35,724 nucleotides of DNA, taken from assembly GCA_002329395.1 (NCBI GenBank), contig DCTQ01000068.1, positions 37,750 through 73,473 on the forward strand. Reading direction: 5' to 3'. Of this stretch, positions 28,564 through 35,724 are shown piece by piece; positions within the stretch are counted from its first letter, which is position 1; each line of letters starts with the position of its first letter. The stretch comes from Candidatus Avelusimicrobium alvi. GTDB lineage: Bacteria; Elusimicrobiota; Elusimicrobia; Elusimicrobiales; Elusimicrobiaceae. The notes beneath the pieces are model-generated. The model did not search any database, was not told the DNA's origin, and worked only from the letters and a program-made list of their open reading frames with translations. A program made the translations under genes and the position numbers.

Positions 28564-30050
28564 TTTTTAAGGTCCAGCACTTCGGCGGCTTTGAGTTTGT
28601 CTTCCAAGTACAGCATAGCTTTGCAGTCGTCTTCGTTGTACATCAGCACTTTGCCGAGCAGTTCGTCGTTGCCGGTTTTAAGCCAGCTGGTAAAGTAAAC
28701 CATGCTGTCCATCGCGCCGCAGTCGTCCTGCCGCCAGTTAAACCCAAACGCGGGCGCGGCGGCTTTTAGCGAGAAGCTCGGCGCGGGCAGGTAAAATTGC
28801 TTGTTGACGGAGACTTTTAGGTCGTAGCAAATCTCGCACAGGGCTTTTAGTTTGGCCGCATCCCGCGGGTTTTTGCCGGCGAGATTTTTCATTTTTTTAA
28901 CTTCGTACTCCGTCCAGTGGTACAGGGCGGTGTTGGCGAAGTCTTTGATATAGTCGTAAAACTGTTCAAAAATTTTGATTTCTTCTTCCGGCGTTTTCGC
29001 CACAAAGCTGACGTATTTGTTTTCTTCTTTGTCCCAAATGCCGATGAGGTAGACAAAAGACACATTGTCTTTGGTGAAGGTTTCCGTGGCCTCAAAATCA
29101 AAGTACAAATTATATTTCTTGGCGGGCGGGGGGAAGTGCCCGGCTTCGCGCAGTATCGGCTTGTTGTGCAGGTACGCCTGGGCGTTATAGTAGGAGTCGG
29201 TGGCGTGCGGCTCTTCCAGGATGCCTTGCAGTTTTTCAATTCCGGCGCGCGCCACGTCGTCCGTCGTGTACATTCCGTTGATTTTCAGGCATTGGCGCAT
29301 TTCGGTATTAAGGCCCGGGAGCATTAACAAATCTTTGGTTTCCGCCACCGTTTTGTTGGCGTATACGCGCCACGGCGCGCTGGCGGCTTTGGGCGGTTTG
29401 TGGGCTTCGGGCTTGGCCAGCCCGTCGCGGATGCTGCGCCAGTAGGCCAGCTCGCGGGCCAGCCGGTCGCAATGGTCCTGGTAGGCGACGTCCAGGGTGC
29501 GGTCTTTTAAGAACACGCGGGTATTGTCTGGCGTATATTTTTGCGTACAGCCTAGCATCCGGTTCAGCAGGCATACCTGCAGGGCGTAATGCTCCTTTAA
29601 ATCGTGCGCGCGCTTAAACTGGAAAATGTGATAGTGGTAAGGGCCGAACGCGCTGGGAGCGCCGTCGGAACGGACCAGCAGGTTGATGCTGCCGTAGGTG
29701 TTTTCGGGCAGGTTCCACAGCAGGGCGTTGGCTATGGCGCTTTCGCCGCGGGCCATGGCGGAAAGGGTGTTTTTGAAGCGTTCGGTTTCGTTTTCGCCCG
29801 TTACAAACACCACGCCGGGGAACTCGTTTTTAATCCACAGGTCGCGGGTGTTGCGGTCGGTACGGATTTTTAAATTCTCGTAGCGGTTGGCTTCGGGGAC
29901 GGCCGCCTCTTTGGGCGCGTGAAAAAAGCACCAGATGCTGAAAGGGTCTTCCAGCAGGGAAAACATTTTAGAGGCGTTAAAATCCTGCTTGCCGGGCGTG
30001 CGTCCGGCGGAAAGGGTGTTGAATAAATCCAGAATCTCATTGTCAGTCAT
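28560..30050 (-). CDS. TM0106-like protein: RecB-type nuclease domain (altered) plus RNase H-like exonuclease domain
   Basis: 496 residues. The N-terminal half (about 1-190) resembles the PD-(D/E)xK domain of the TM0106 family, but the usual G-x-x-D-LL is GSIN123LL and the usual D/E-x-K is Q144-F-K146, so both acidic metal ligands appear to be amides. The C-terminal domain (from about 310) is an RNase H-like, DEDD-type fold with intact YFDFE (D318, E320), ALYHWTEYE and YNEDDC (471-476). A helix-hairpin-helix-like middle region lies near 245-280. The start sits eight bases after a TAGAAT box without a ribosome site. A different TATAAT at 30049-30054 overlaps the ATG and is not used. Confidence 0.82.
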   Translation of the reverse strand: MTDNEILDLFNTLSAGRTPGKQDFNASKMFSLLEDPFSIWCFFHAPKEAAVPEANRYENLKIRTDRNTRDLWIKNEFPGVVFVTGENETERFKNTLSAMARGESAIANALLWNLPENTYGSINLLVRSDGAPSAFGPYHYHIFQFKRAHDLKEHYALQVCLLNRMLGCTQKYTPDNTRVFLKDRTLDVAYQDHCDRLARELAYWRSIRDGLAKPEAHKPPKAASAPWRVYANKTVAETKDLLMLPGLNTEMRQCLKINGMYTTDDVARAGIEKLQGILEEPHATDSYYNAQAYLHNKPILREAGHFPPPAKKYNLYFDFEATETFTKDNVSFVYLIGIWDKEENKYVSFVAKTPEEEIKIFEQFYDYIKDFANTALYHWTEYEVKKMKNLAGKNPRDAAKLKALCEICYDLKVSVNKQFYLPAPSFSLKAAAPAFGFNWRQDDCGAMDSMVYFTSWLKTGNDELLGKVLMYNEDDCKAMLYLEDKLKAAEVLDLKK

Positions 30051-30058
30051 TATAAGGT

Positions 30059-30064
30059 ATTCTA
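30059..30064 (-). promoter_or_regulatory. -10 box of the TM0106-like gene, leaderless type
   Basis: Minus strand TAGAAT, eight bases from the ATG. No Shine-Dalgarno site lies between, so the leader would be about two bases. Confidence 0.45.
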
Positions 30065-30102
30065 GCTTTTTTGGAGAGGGAATAAAACCGTTTTTTGGCG
30101 GC

Positions 30103-30132
30103 TTGCCAGTTTGGCGCGTTATTTGCTACCAT
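30103..30132 (+). promoter_or_regulatory. Promoter of the EIIA-permease pair, near-leaderless
   Basis: TTGCCA (30103-30108), 18-bp spacer ending in TGC, then TACCAT (30127-30132). The leader would be about eight bases before the ATG at 30147, with no ribosome site. Confidence 0.45.
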
Positions 30133-30146
30133 AAAAACTTGAGACT

Positions 30147-30620
30147 ATGCCATCAAATGAACAAAGCAAACTGAGCCTGGGAAGTTTAATTACGCCGAAC
30201 CGCGTGCTGTTTGCGCAAGGCCGTCCGGGCAAAAAAGAGTTAATTGAAGCATTGGTGCGGACCGTCTGCCGCGATTACCCGCAGCTGGACCCGGCCGATG
30301 TGGCCTCCCAGGTGCTTAAGCGCGAAGAAGGCATCAGCACCACGCTTGACACCGGCCTTTCCATCCCGCACGCACGCCTGGAAGAACTGGGCGATTTTAC
30401 CGCCGCGCTGGCGGTGCTGCCCGAACCGTTGCGGGACCAGACTAATTCGGATCTGTCCATCCGGGTCATGTTCTTGTTTCTTTCTCCCGCCAAACCGGCG
30501 TTTTTCCAAAAACACCTGCAAATTCTTTCTACGCTGGCCGAGACGTTCAAACCCGAATTTATCCAGGAATTGGTTTCACTTCAAGACGCCGGGGCCGTGG
30601 CCGCGCGTCTGGCCCGTTAA
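30147..30620 (+). CDS. PTS EIIA, fructose/nitrogen-type (PtsN-like)
   Basis: 157 residues, one EIIA domain of the PtsN/fructose type. The phosphorylated His is H75 in GLSIPHARLEE, and the rest (VFLFLSPAK-type strand, HLQILSTLAE helix) fits. No membrane EIIB/EIIC genes are nearby, so a regulatory rather than sugar-import role is likely. The next gene, eight bases downstream, is an amino-acid permease, which suggests control of transport by PTS phosphorylation state. Confidence 0.9.
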   Translation: MPSNEQSKLSLGSLITPNRVLFAQGRPGKKELIEALVRTVCRDYPQLDPADVASQVLKREEGISTTLDTGLSIPHARLEELGDFTAALAVLPEPLRDQTNSDLSIRVMFLFLSPAKPAFFQKHLQILSTLAETFKPEFIQELVSLQDAGAVAARLAR

Positions 30621-30628
30621 CAATCCCC

Positions 30629-32656
30629 ATGAAAAACGCTTCCGAGGGTTCACCCAGTCTGTTCCGCGTCAAAAAAGTGGTCGTGCTGACTACGGCCATG
30701 CTTACGTTTATCCCGTTCTGGAAAGCCGCCGCCGTGGTGCTGTGCGACTTTGGCTCCAGCGCTTTCTACGCGGGCGGCATCGCCATGCGGGCGTTCGGGC
30801 CGGCGTTCCCCTGGTATATTTTAGCCGTTATGCTGTTTTCCGGCCTGCTTTTAATGGTGGAGCTGGAAGCCTGTTCGCTCTTCGTGCGCGGGGGCGCGTA
30901 CAAAATTGTGCGCGAAGGCTTGGGGGATACCGCCGCCAAGCTGGCCGCGTCCGCGCTTATTTTTGATTTTATTTTAACCGGCCCCATCAGCGCCGTTACC
31001 GCCGGGCATTATTTGTGCGGGCTGGCCAATTCGTTTTTGGAAATGGCCGGGCTGAGTTTTACCCTGCCGGAAGGCGGCATTTCCGTAGTGTTCGGGCTGT
31101 TGGTAACGGTATATTTCTGGCGGCAGAACGTAAAAGGGATAGAAGAATCCAGCTCCAAAAGCGCCAAAATTATTGCGTTTTCGCTGGCGGTTTGTTTTCT
31201 GCTGGCCATTTGGTCGTTTATCACCATCGGCCTGCGCGGCGCGCATATGCCGCCCGCGGCGCTTAGCTTTTCCCCGGAGTCGCTCGGCTGGGCCGGACAT
31301 ATAGACTGGATGAAAACCATCGGCCTCGTGGGGATGTTTATGGCGTTTGGGCACAGCGTGCTGGCTTTGTCGGGCATTGAGACGCTGTCCCAGGTGTACC
31401 GCGAAATTGAGTATCCCAAAGCCCAGAATTTAAAGAAAGCCGCGTGGCTGATTTTTGGGTTTGCGCTGCTGTTTACGGGGGGGCTTACTTTTCTGTCGGC
31501 CGTTATTATTCCGCCGGAACTGATTGCCGCCAAATACAACGACAATCTGCTCTCCGGCCTGGCGATGAGCCTGGCCGGCCCCGGCATTTTAAAACTGCTG
31601 ATGCAGGTAATGGTTGTGGTGTGCGGCGTGGCGATGCTTTCCGGCGCGGTGAACACCTCGCTCATCGGCTCCAACGCGCTGATGAACCGTATTGCCGAAG
31701 ACGGTATTCTGACGGACTGGTTCCGCAAAATCCACCGCCGCTACGGCACTTCGTACCATATCATCCACCTGATTGCGGCGGTGCAGATGATTGTCGTTTT
31801 AGTTTCGCGCGGCAACGTATACCTGCTGGGCGAGGCTTACGCTTTTGGCGTGATGTGGTGTTTCGTGCTTGAAGTGGTGGCTATTGCGCGCCTGCGCTGG
31901 AAAAAAGCCTCCCAAAAGCGCGATTTTATGTTTCCGCTGAATATCAAATACGAAAATTATTACATTCCGGTGGGGCTTATTTTGCTGTCCGGCTTTTTGC
32001 TTACGGTGGCGCTCGTGAATATGACCACCAAACAAATCGCCACCGTGGCGGGATTCGGGTTTACGGCGTTTTTGTTTGCGGTGTTTTCGCTGTCCGAGCG
32101 GTTGAACGCCAAAAAAGCCAATACGATGTTTGAGGAAGGCTACCGCGAACGCATCAATGCCGAAACCGTGGACGATTTGAAAGAGGCGTTTTCGGAGCTG
32201 GACCGCCCGCACCGCGTGCTGGTGGCCGTTAAAAACCCGGAAAACCTGTACCATCTGGAAGAAGTGCTCAGCAAAGTAAATGCGGACGAAACGGACGTGA
32301 TTGTGCTGTACTGCAAGCCCGTTGAAAACGTGTTGTACCGCCAGGATATGCGTTCGGCGGCGGTGGACGAGCACGAAGTGTTTACCGCAGTAATTTTTCT
32401 GGCCGAAAAATACGGTCTGTCCGTAACGCCCGTGCTGGTGCATTCCAACGACGCTTTCTACGCCATCGCCCAGGCGGCCGCCGTGGCGGACGCGCGGGAA
32501 GTGGTGATGGGCGTTTCCGGGCGGCACGGCGCAAACCCGCAGCTGGAGCGCGCGGTAATGACCTGGGGCGCGGTGAAAGACCGCGAACTCAGCCACCCCG
32601 TTACCCTGCGTATTTTATGGGAAGGAAGGGAAGTCTCCTACCGGTTCACCCGGTAA
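30629..32656 (+). CDS. APC-type amino-acid permease with C-terminal Usp-like domain
   Basis: 675 residues. About 12 membrane helices fill residues 15-490 (first helix region RVKKVVVLTTAMLTF, then an APC-type GIE-x-LSQVYREIEYP loop). Residues about 530-675 form a soluble domain with alternating strands (RVLVAVKNPEN, DVIVLYC, VTPVLVHS) and REVVMGVSG, like universal stress proteins. In this arrangement the Usp part may sense nucleotide or regulate transport. The ATG follows the EIIA stop by eight bases and has no clear ribosome site, so translation is probably coupled. The transported amino acid is unknown. Confidence 0.88.
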   Translation: MKNASEGSPSLFRVKKVVVLTTAMLTFIPFWKAAAVVLCDFGSSAFYAGGIAMRAFGPAFPWYILAVMLFSGLLLMVELEACSLFVRGGAYKIVREGLGDTAAKLAASALIFDFILTGPISAVTAGHYLCGLANSFLEMAGLSFTLPEGGISVVFGLLVTVYFWRQNVKGIEESSSKSAKIIAFSLAVCFLLAIWSFITIGLRGAHMPPAALSFSPESLGWAGHIDWMKTIGLVGMFMAFGHSVLALSGIETLSQVYREIEYPKAQNLKKAAWLIFGFALLFTGGLTFLSAVIIPPELIAAKYNDNLLSGLAMSLAGPGILKLLMQVMVVVCGVAMLSGAVNTSLIGSNALMNRIAEDGILTDWFRKIHRRYGTSYHIIHLIAAVQMIVVLVSRGNVYLLGEAYAFGVMWCFVLEVVAIARLRWKKASQKRDFMFPLNIKYENYYIPVGLILLSGFLLTVALVNMTTKQIATVAGFGFTAFLFAVFSLSERLNAKKANTMFEEGYRERINAETVDDLKEAFSELDRPHRVLVAVKNPENLYHLEEVLSKVNADETDVIVLYCKPVENVLYRQDMRSAAVDEHEVFTAVIFLAEKYGLSVTPVLVHSNDAFYAIAQAAAVADAREVVMGVSGRHGANPQLERAVMTWGAVKDRELSHPVTLRILWEGREVSYRFTR

Positions 32657-32701
32657 GGTCGGGCGGCGCCCCGGGCGGGGCGTGCCTGCGTTTTCCCAAT
32701 A

Positions 32702-32710
32702 TGATAAAAT
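32702..32710 (+). promoter_or_regulatory. Extended -10 promoter of def, leaderless type
   Basis: TG-A-TAAAAT ends six bases before the ATG at 32717, so the expected start of transcription is the A of the ATG. There is no Shine-Dalgarno sequence. Confidence 0.6.
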
Positions 32711-32716
32711 AAATTT

Positions 32717-33241
32717 ATGGCTATTTTGCGCGTTACCAAATACGGCGAAGATATCTTGCGCCAAAAACTAAAACCCGTTGATTTCAAGACGCTGGAGCCC
32801 TTGCTGCCCAAACTGCTTAAAGATATGGAGGATACGTGTCTGGCGGTGCGGGGCGTGGGGCTGGCGGCCAACCAAATCGGGCTGGACTACCGGCTGGCGG
32901 TTATTTTGATTCCGGAGTCGGACAAAGAAAACGCGCCTTTAAAACGTTATGTAATTATCAACCCGGAAATCGTGTCCATGCGGGGGGAAAAGATAGAAGA
33001 AGAAGGCTGCCTTTCCCTGCCGGGGCTGTGGGCGGAGGTAAAGCGCGCTACGGATGTTACGCTTAAATATATAGACGAGAACGGGCAGGAGCAGGTCAAA
33101 CGCGCGCGCGGGCTGTTGGCCAAAGCCTTTCAGCACGAGGTGGACCATTTGAACGGCAAACTGTTTGTGGACTTGGTAAATCCCGCTTTAAAGCCGGAAC
33201 TTAAAAAGGCCATTAAAAAACTGCGTAAAGACTGGAATTAA
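32717..33241 (+). CDS. def: Peptide deformylase
   Basis: 174 residues, removes the formyl group from new proteins, metal-dependent. Motif 1 GVGLAANQIG (46-55), motif 2 EEGCLSLP with ligand C98, and motif 3 QHEVDHLNG with ligands H140 and H144 and catalytic E141 are all intact. A functional deformylase is essential in most bacteria. Its own -10 box lies directly before the ATG, making this a strong candidate for a leaderless mRNA. Confidence 0.96.
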   Translation: MAILRVTKYGEDILRQKLKPVDFKTLEPLLPKLLKDMEDTCLAVRGVGLAANQIGLDYRLAVILIPESDKENAPLKRYVIINPEIVSMRGEKIEEEGCLSLPGLWAEVKRATDVTLKYIDENGQEQVKRARGLLAKAFQHEVDHLNGKLFVDLVNPALKPELKKAIKKLRKDWN

Positions 33242-33255
33242 ATTTGGCCATATAT

Positions 33256-33292
33256 AAAAAGCACCCCGGGTTTTACGGCCCGGGGTGTTTTT
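33256..33292. terminator. Bidirectional intrinsic terminator
   Basis: AAAAAGCACCCCGGG / CCCGGGGTGTTTTT, eight-base loop, between convergent def and gpmA. Confidence 0.9.
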
Positions 33293-33307
33293 GTTTGGGT
33301 GCAAAGT

Positions 33308-34057
33308 TTATTTGGCGGCTTTGCCCTGGCTGGCCACGGCGGCCATTTGCTTTTTGATTTCTTCCGGGTCGCCCAGGAAATAATCTTTTTGCAGGACCAG
33401 GTCGTCCGTAAATTCAAACACGTACGGCACGCCCGTAGGCAGGTTGAGGTTTACTATCTCGTCATCCGAGATATGCTTTAAATGCTTTACAATGCCGCGC
33501 AGGCTGTTGCCATGCGCCGCGATGAGCACTTCGCGCTGGTCCGCCAGCTGCGGAAAAATCACGCCGTTCCAATACGGCAGGATGCGGCCCACGGTGTCCG
33601 CCAGCGATTCGGTCAGCGGCAGGTAGGCGGGGGGCACGTCCGCGTAGCGGCGGTCGTTCTGCGGGGCGCGCGGGTCTTCCGGCGTAAGGGCCGGCGGACG
33701 CACGTCGTAACTCCGGCGCCAGATTTTTACCTGTTCTTCGCCGAATTTGGCGGCGGTTTCGGCTTTGTTGAGGCCCTGGAGCGCGCCGTAATGTTTTTCA
33801 TTTAACCGCCAGTTTTTTTCAACCGGCAGGGAATCCTGGTCCATTACGTCCAGCACCTGGTTCAGCGTTTTGACCGCGCGTTTTAAATAAGAAGTGTAGG
33901 CTTTGTCAAAATAAAAGCCGGCTTCGCGCAGCTGTTTGCCGGCGCGCCGGGCTTCCTGCACGCCGAGTTCGGTTAAATCTACGTCGGTCCAGCCCGTAAA
34001 GCGGTTTTCCAGGTTCCATTGGCTTTGGCCGTGTCTTAGCAATACGATTCTTTTCAT
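33308..34057 (-). CDS. gpmA: 2,3-bisphosphoglycerate-dependent phosphoglycerate mutase
   Basis: 249 residues, the dPGM family length. [10 protein letters not shown] carries the phosphohistidine H9 with R8, the central motif is E87KHYG91 (family WRLNE-x-HYGALQG), and AAHGNSLRG carries the second histidine H182. It converts 3- to 2-phosphoglycerate. The upstream promoter (TTGCGA-17-TATAAT) is near consensus, and GGGGAGA precedes the ATG. It is divergent from the prepilin gene and convergent with def. Confidence 0.95.
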   Translation of the reverse strand: MKRIVLLRHGQSQWNLENRFTGWTDVDLTELGVQEARRAGKQLREAGFYFDKAYTSYLKRAVKTLNQVLDVMDQDSLPVEKNWRLNEKHYGALQGLNKAETAAKFGEEQVKIWRRSYDVRPPALTPEDPRAPQNDRRYADVPPAYLPLTESLADTVGRILPYWNGVIFPQLADQREVLIAAHGNSLRGIVKHLKHISDDEIVNLNLPTGVPYVFEFTDDLVLQKDYFLGDPEEIKKQMAAVASQGKAAK

Positions 34058-34077
34058 AATAAGTCATCTCCCCGATT

Positions 34078-34106
34078 ATTATATTTTATACTACCTTTTT
34101 TCGCAA
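34078..34106 (-). promoter_or_regulatory. Near-consensus promoter of gpmA
   Basis: Minus strand: TTGCGA (34106-34101), 17 bp, TATAAT (34083-34078). The transcript would start near 34071, giving a leader of about 14 bases. Confidence 0.65.
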
Positions 34107-34122
34107 AAACCCGTACACTTAT

Positions 34123-34135
34123 AAAAAGGGTTAGT
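34123..34135 (+). repeat. AAAAAGGGTTAGT element, copy 3
   Basis: Same 13-bp core as at 11962 and 17401. It lies between the divergent gpmA and prepilin promoters, 39 bp before the prepilin -10 box, nearly the same distance as at accB. Confidence 0.5.
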
Positions 34136-34150
34136 CCGGCCGGGTTTTGC

Positions 34151-34180
34151 TTGACGGGCATAAAACTACTTTGATACGAT
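34151..34180 (+). promoter_or_regulatory. Promoter of the prepilin gene
   Basis: TTGACG (34151-34156), 18-bp spacer, TACGAT (34175-34180), with TGA before the -10 (extended). The transcript would start near 34187, leaving a 130-base leader that contains a small ACGCC/GGCGT hairpin near 34265-34279. Confidence 0.6.
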
Positions 34181-34317
34181 ACCATTTGGTGGTTGGGGAG
34201 GGAATAATCGGCAGTGTCTGATGCGTATTGTTCCGCTCCAATTTGAGGTTCAGCACAAGAGGGGACGCCTCCGGCGTTCTGTTTTGTTATGTTATTGCAG
34301 CATTGAGGAGGGACATT

Positions 34318-35658
34318 ATGGAGTTCAAAAAGAAGAAAGCCTTTACCCTTACGGAACTGCTGGTGGTGGTTATCGTAATCGGCGTATTGGCGGCGGTGGT
34401 TCTGCCCAAGTTCAGTAAAGTGGTGGAAACACGTAAAACGACGGAAGCCGAGGCGTTGATGGCCGCCGTGCGCACCGAGCAGGAAAAGCGGTGCGCGCTG
34501 GACAAGCGTTACGTGTCGGAATTGTCCGCAGTGAAAGACATCCTGCCTGAGAGCAATACCAAGAATTTTACCTATTCGCTCACGTCTACGGGTATGGAAG
34601 CGGCGAGCAAAGGCAAATACGGCTATACGCTGAAAATGCCTTCGTACGCCGACGGCCGTTTGTGCTGCGAAAGCGAAGCCGAGTGCGCCAAGCTTAATAA
34701 AGATTACCCGCTCTGCTCCGCGCTGACGGCCCGCGCCGATTACAACAGCGGCGCGGCGTGCGCCGGGGAACCGGAAGAGAAACAGTGTACGGGTTCTTCC
34801 ACGCGGGCCTGCGGATGTTTAAACAAAGGGACGCAAACGCGTACGTGCGATACGTCTACGGGCACGTGGAGCGGCTGGAGCGCGTGCAGTATCAGCGACG
34901 CGTGCGACTGTACGTCCGTTTCCGGGCCGAAGCCCGCTTCGGAAAGTCGCGACTGCAACGAATGCGGCACGCAGACCAGTTCCTACACGTGTAACGCTTC
35001 CAACGGCACCTGGACGGAAACGTGGAGCGCCTGCTCCGTAAGCTCCTCTTCCGAGTGCGCGCAGGACTGCCCGGACGGTAAAACCTGGAACGGCACCGCA
35101 TGCGTATGCAATTCCACAGCTGCCTGTGAAAACAAAATAGTCGGGTTTCAGACTTCAACTGTCACCAGTCTGGGCGCTCAATTTCAACTGGCTACCGTTT
35201 ATTATGAATGGGATGAAGACACCTGCTCCTGCACTTGCCCCAGCCAGAAAAATCAGTATATATGCGACACCGTGACGAAGTACGGGTCGTGGGATGAGAG
35301 CGCCTGCAACTGCGGTGCAGCGGCCCTTCCGGAACAGAGCTACTACTTCAAATGCGTTTCGCGCGAGGTCAGCGAGAGCGGCGGCATGGTTTCGCAAGGC
35401 AGCTATTCCACTTTTGAGGCGGCGCAGTCCGCCTGTCTGTCCGGTGAGGATACCAACGCCAGCTTTATGAAATACCTTTCCGGCGGGGAGCCGGTGCCGG
35501 GATGCAAGCCGTACCAGGATAAAAACGGCATGTGGGTCAGCTGTGCTTTGACGCCAACGTATTACATCAAATACCAGTGCTCCACCGAGCCGCCGCGGCC
35601 GTGTTCGGGTTATGGTTTCTGCGAAGAAATATGTATGGTAGTGCAACCGCACGAGTAA
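34318..35658 (+). CDS. Type IV prepilin-like protein with a long cysteine-rich, TSP1-like tail
   Basis: 446 residues, far longer than ordinary pilins (about 130-180). The leader MEFKKKKA is cut before F9: FTLTELLVVVIVIGVLAAVVLP is the type IV N-terminus, with the key Glu at +5 (E13). The usual Gly at -1 is Ala here. The pilin head runs to about residue 140. The tail carries most of the 36 Cys (an even number), including two similar units with GTQTRTC...TGTWSGWSAC and GTQTSSYTC...NGTWTETWSAC, which resemble thrombospondin type 1 repeats. The protein is probably a surface or pilus-tip adhesin. The ATG at 34318 is preferred because GAGGAGGG lies eight bases upstream; an upstream ATG has none. 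Confidence 0.85.
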   Translation: MEFKKKKAFTLTELLVVVIVIGVLAAVVLPKFSKVVETRKTTEAEALMAAVRTEQEKRCALDKRYVSELSAVKDILPESNTKNFTYSLTSTGMEAASKGKYGYTLKMPSYADGRLCCESEAECAKLNKDYPLCSALTARADYNSGAACAGEPEEKQCTGSSTRACGCLNKGTQTRTCDTSTGTWSGWSACSISDACDCTSVSGPKPASESRDCNECGTQTSSYTCNASNGTWTETWSACSVSSSSECAQDCPDGKTWNGTACVCNSTAACENKIVGFQTSTVTSLGAQFQLATVYYEWDEDTCSCTCPSQKNQYICDTVTKYGSWDESACNCGAAALPEQSYYFKCVSREVSESGGMVSQGSYSTFEAAQSACLSGEDTNASFMKYLSGGEPVPGCKPYQDKNGMWVSCALTPTYYIKYQCSTEPPRPCSGYGFCEEICMVVQPHE

Positions 35659-35674
35659 ACAAAAAAGTTGGTTT

Positions 35675-35708
35675 AAAAAACCCGCGCTTTTTACGGCGCG
35701 GGTTTTTT
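35675..35708 (+). terminator. Intrinsic terminator after the prepilin gene
   Basis: AAAAAACCCGCGC / GCGCGGGTTTTTT with an eight-base loop, 16 bases after the stop codon. Confidence 0.92.
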
Positions 35709-35724
35709 GTATCTGTTGAAAACC

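Noticed and set aside
30049..30054. TATAAT on the minus strand overlapping the ATG of the TM0106-like gene
   Set aside because: A -10 box there would start transcription inside the coding region. The TAGAAT box further upstream fits the start codon.
1..35724. CRISPR arrays, tRNA or rRNA genes, insertion sequences and prophage genes
   Set aside because: No regular repeat-spacer array, cloverleaf with a T-loop motif, rRNA-like stretch, transposase or phage structural motif was found on either strand.

Overview
The window (35.7 kb, GC-rich coding sequence, genes on both strands, very short gaps) looks like the chromosome of an anaerobic, diderm bacterium. Evidence for anaerobiosis is the oxygen-sensitive class III ribonucleotide reductase with its radical-SAM activase and an iron-type alcohol dehydrogenase. 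Evidence for a diderm envelope is a heptose-phosphate adenylyltransferase, Lgt, lipoproteins and a type IV prepilin. The mix, with a long cysteine-rich pilin, would fit a gut-type Elusimicrobiota (Elusimicrobium relatives). That assignment is inference, because no rRNA or marker tree is available here. No tRNA, rRNA, CRISPR array, transposase or phage gene was seen.

Layout. 1-2235: a truncated sugar-nucleotide epimerase, then an Fe-alcohol dehydrogenase. 2254-4462: divergent PIF1-like helicase and ZupT metal transporter. 4476-7480: a secreted membrane protein, an M29 aminopeptidase and a secreted protein with an internal duplication. 7532-10668 (minus): the anaerobic ribonucleotide reductase locus, nrdD, then a separate 70-residue protein carrying the glycyl-radical motif, then nrdG. 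10669-11437: promoter-rich intergenic DNA and a small membrane protein. 11445-11921 (minus): a TspO-like protein. 12058-16702 (plus): a BCCP-like protein, accC, rfaE2, a serine-palmitoyltransferase-like enzyme and a GNAT-type acyltransferase. 16703-17500: about 800 bp of non-coding DNA with two copies of a hairpin repeat. 17501-22915 (minus operon): phosphohexomutase, enolase, FtsB-like, metallo-beta-lactamase-fold hydrolase, Lgt and RluD-like. 23028-27139 (plus operon): rlmN, a lipoprotein, a ComB-QueC fusion, an EmrE-like pump and a secreted protein. 27209-30050 (minus): ACT-domain protein, inositol-monophosphatase family protein and a TM0106-type nuclease. 30147-33241 (plus): PTS EIIA, an APC permease with a Usp-like tail, and peptide deformylase. 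33308-34057 (minus): gpmA. 34318-35658 (plus): a prepilin with a 36-cysteine tail.

Most striking points. (1) The class III reductase is split, with the glycyl radical site on its own small protein. (2) The BCCP partner of AccC has Ser where the biotinyl-lysine should be. (3) A ComB-like (2-phosphosulfolactate phosphatase family) domain is fused through a Pro/Ala linker to QueC. (4) Several genes have an extended -10 promoter so close to the ATG that their mRNAs should be leaderless. (5) A 13-bp element recurs about 38 bp upstream of -10 boxes. (6) Active-site loops have drifted in the phosphohexomutase and in the nuclease domain of the TM0106-like protein. (7) A serine-palmitoyltransferase-like enzyme lies next to a GNAT acyltransferase, which suggests a sphingoid-type lipid pathway.
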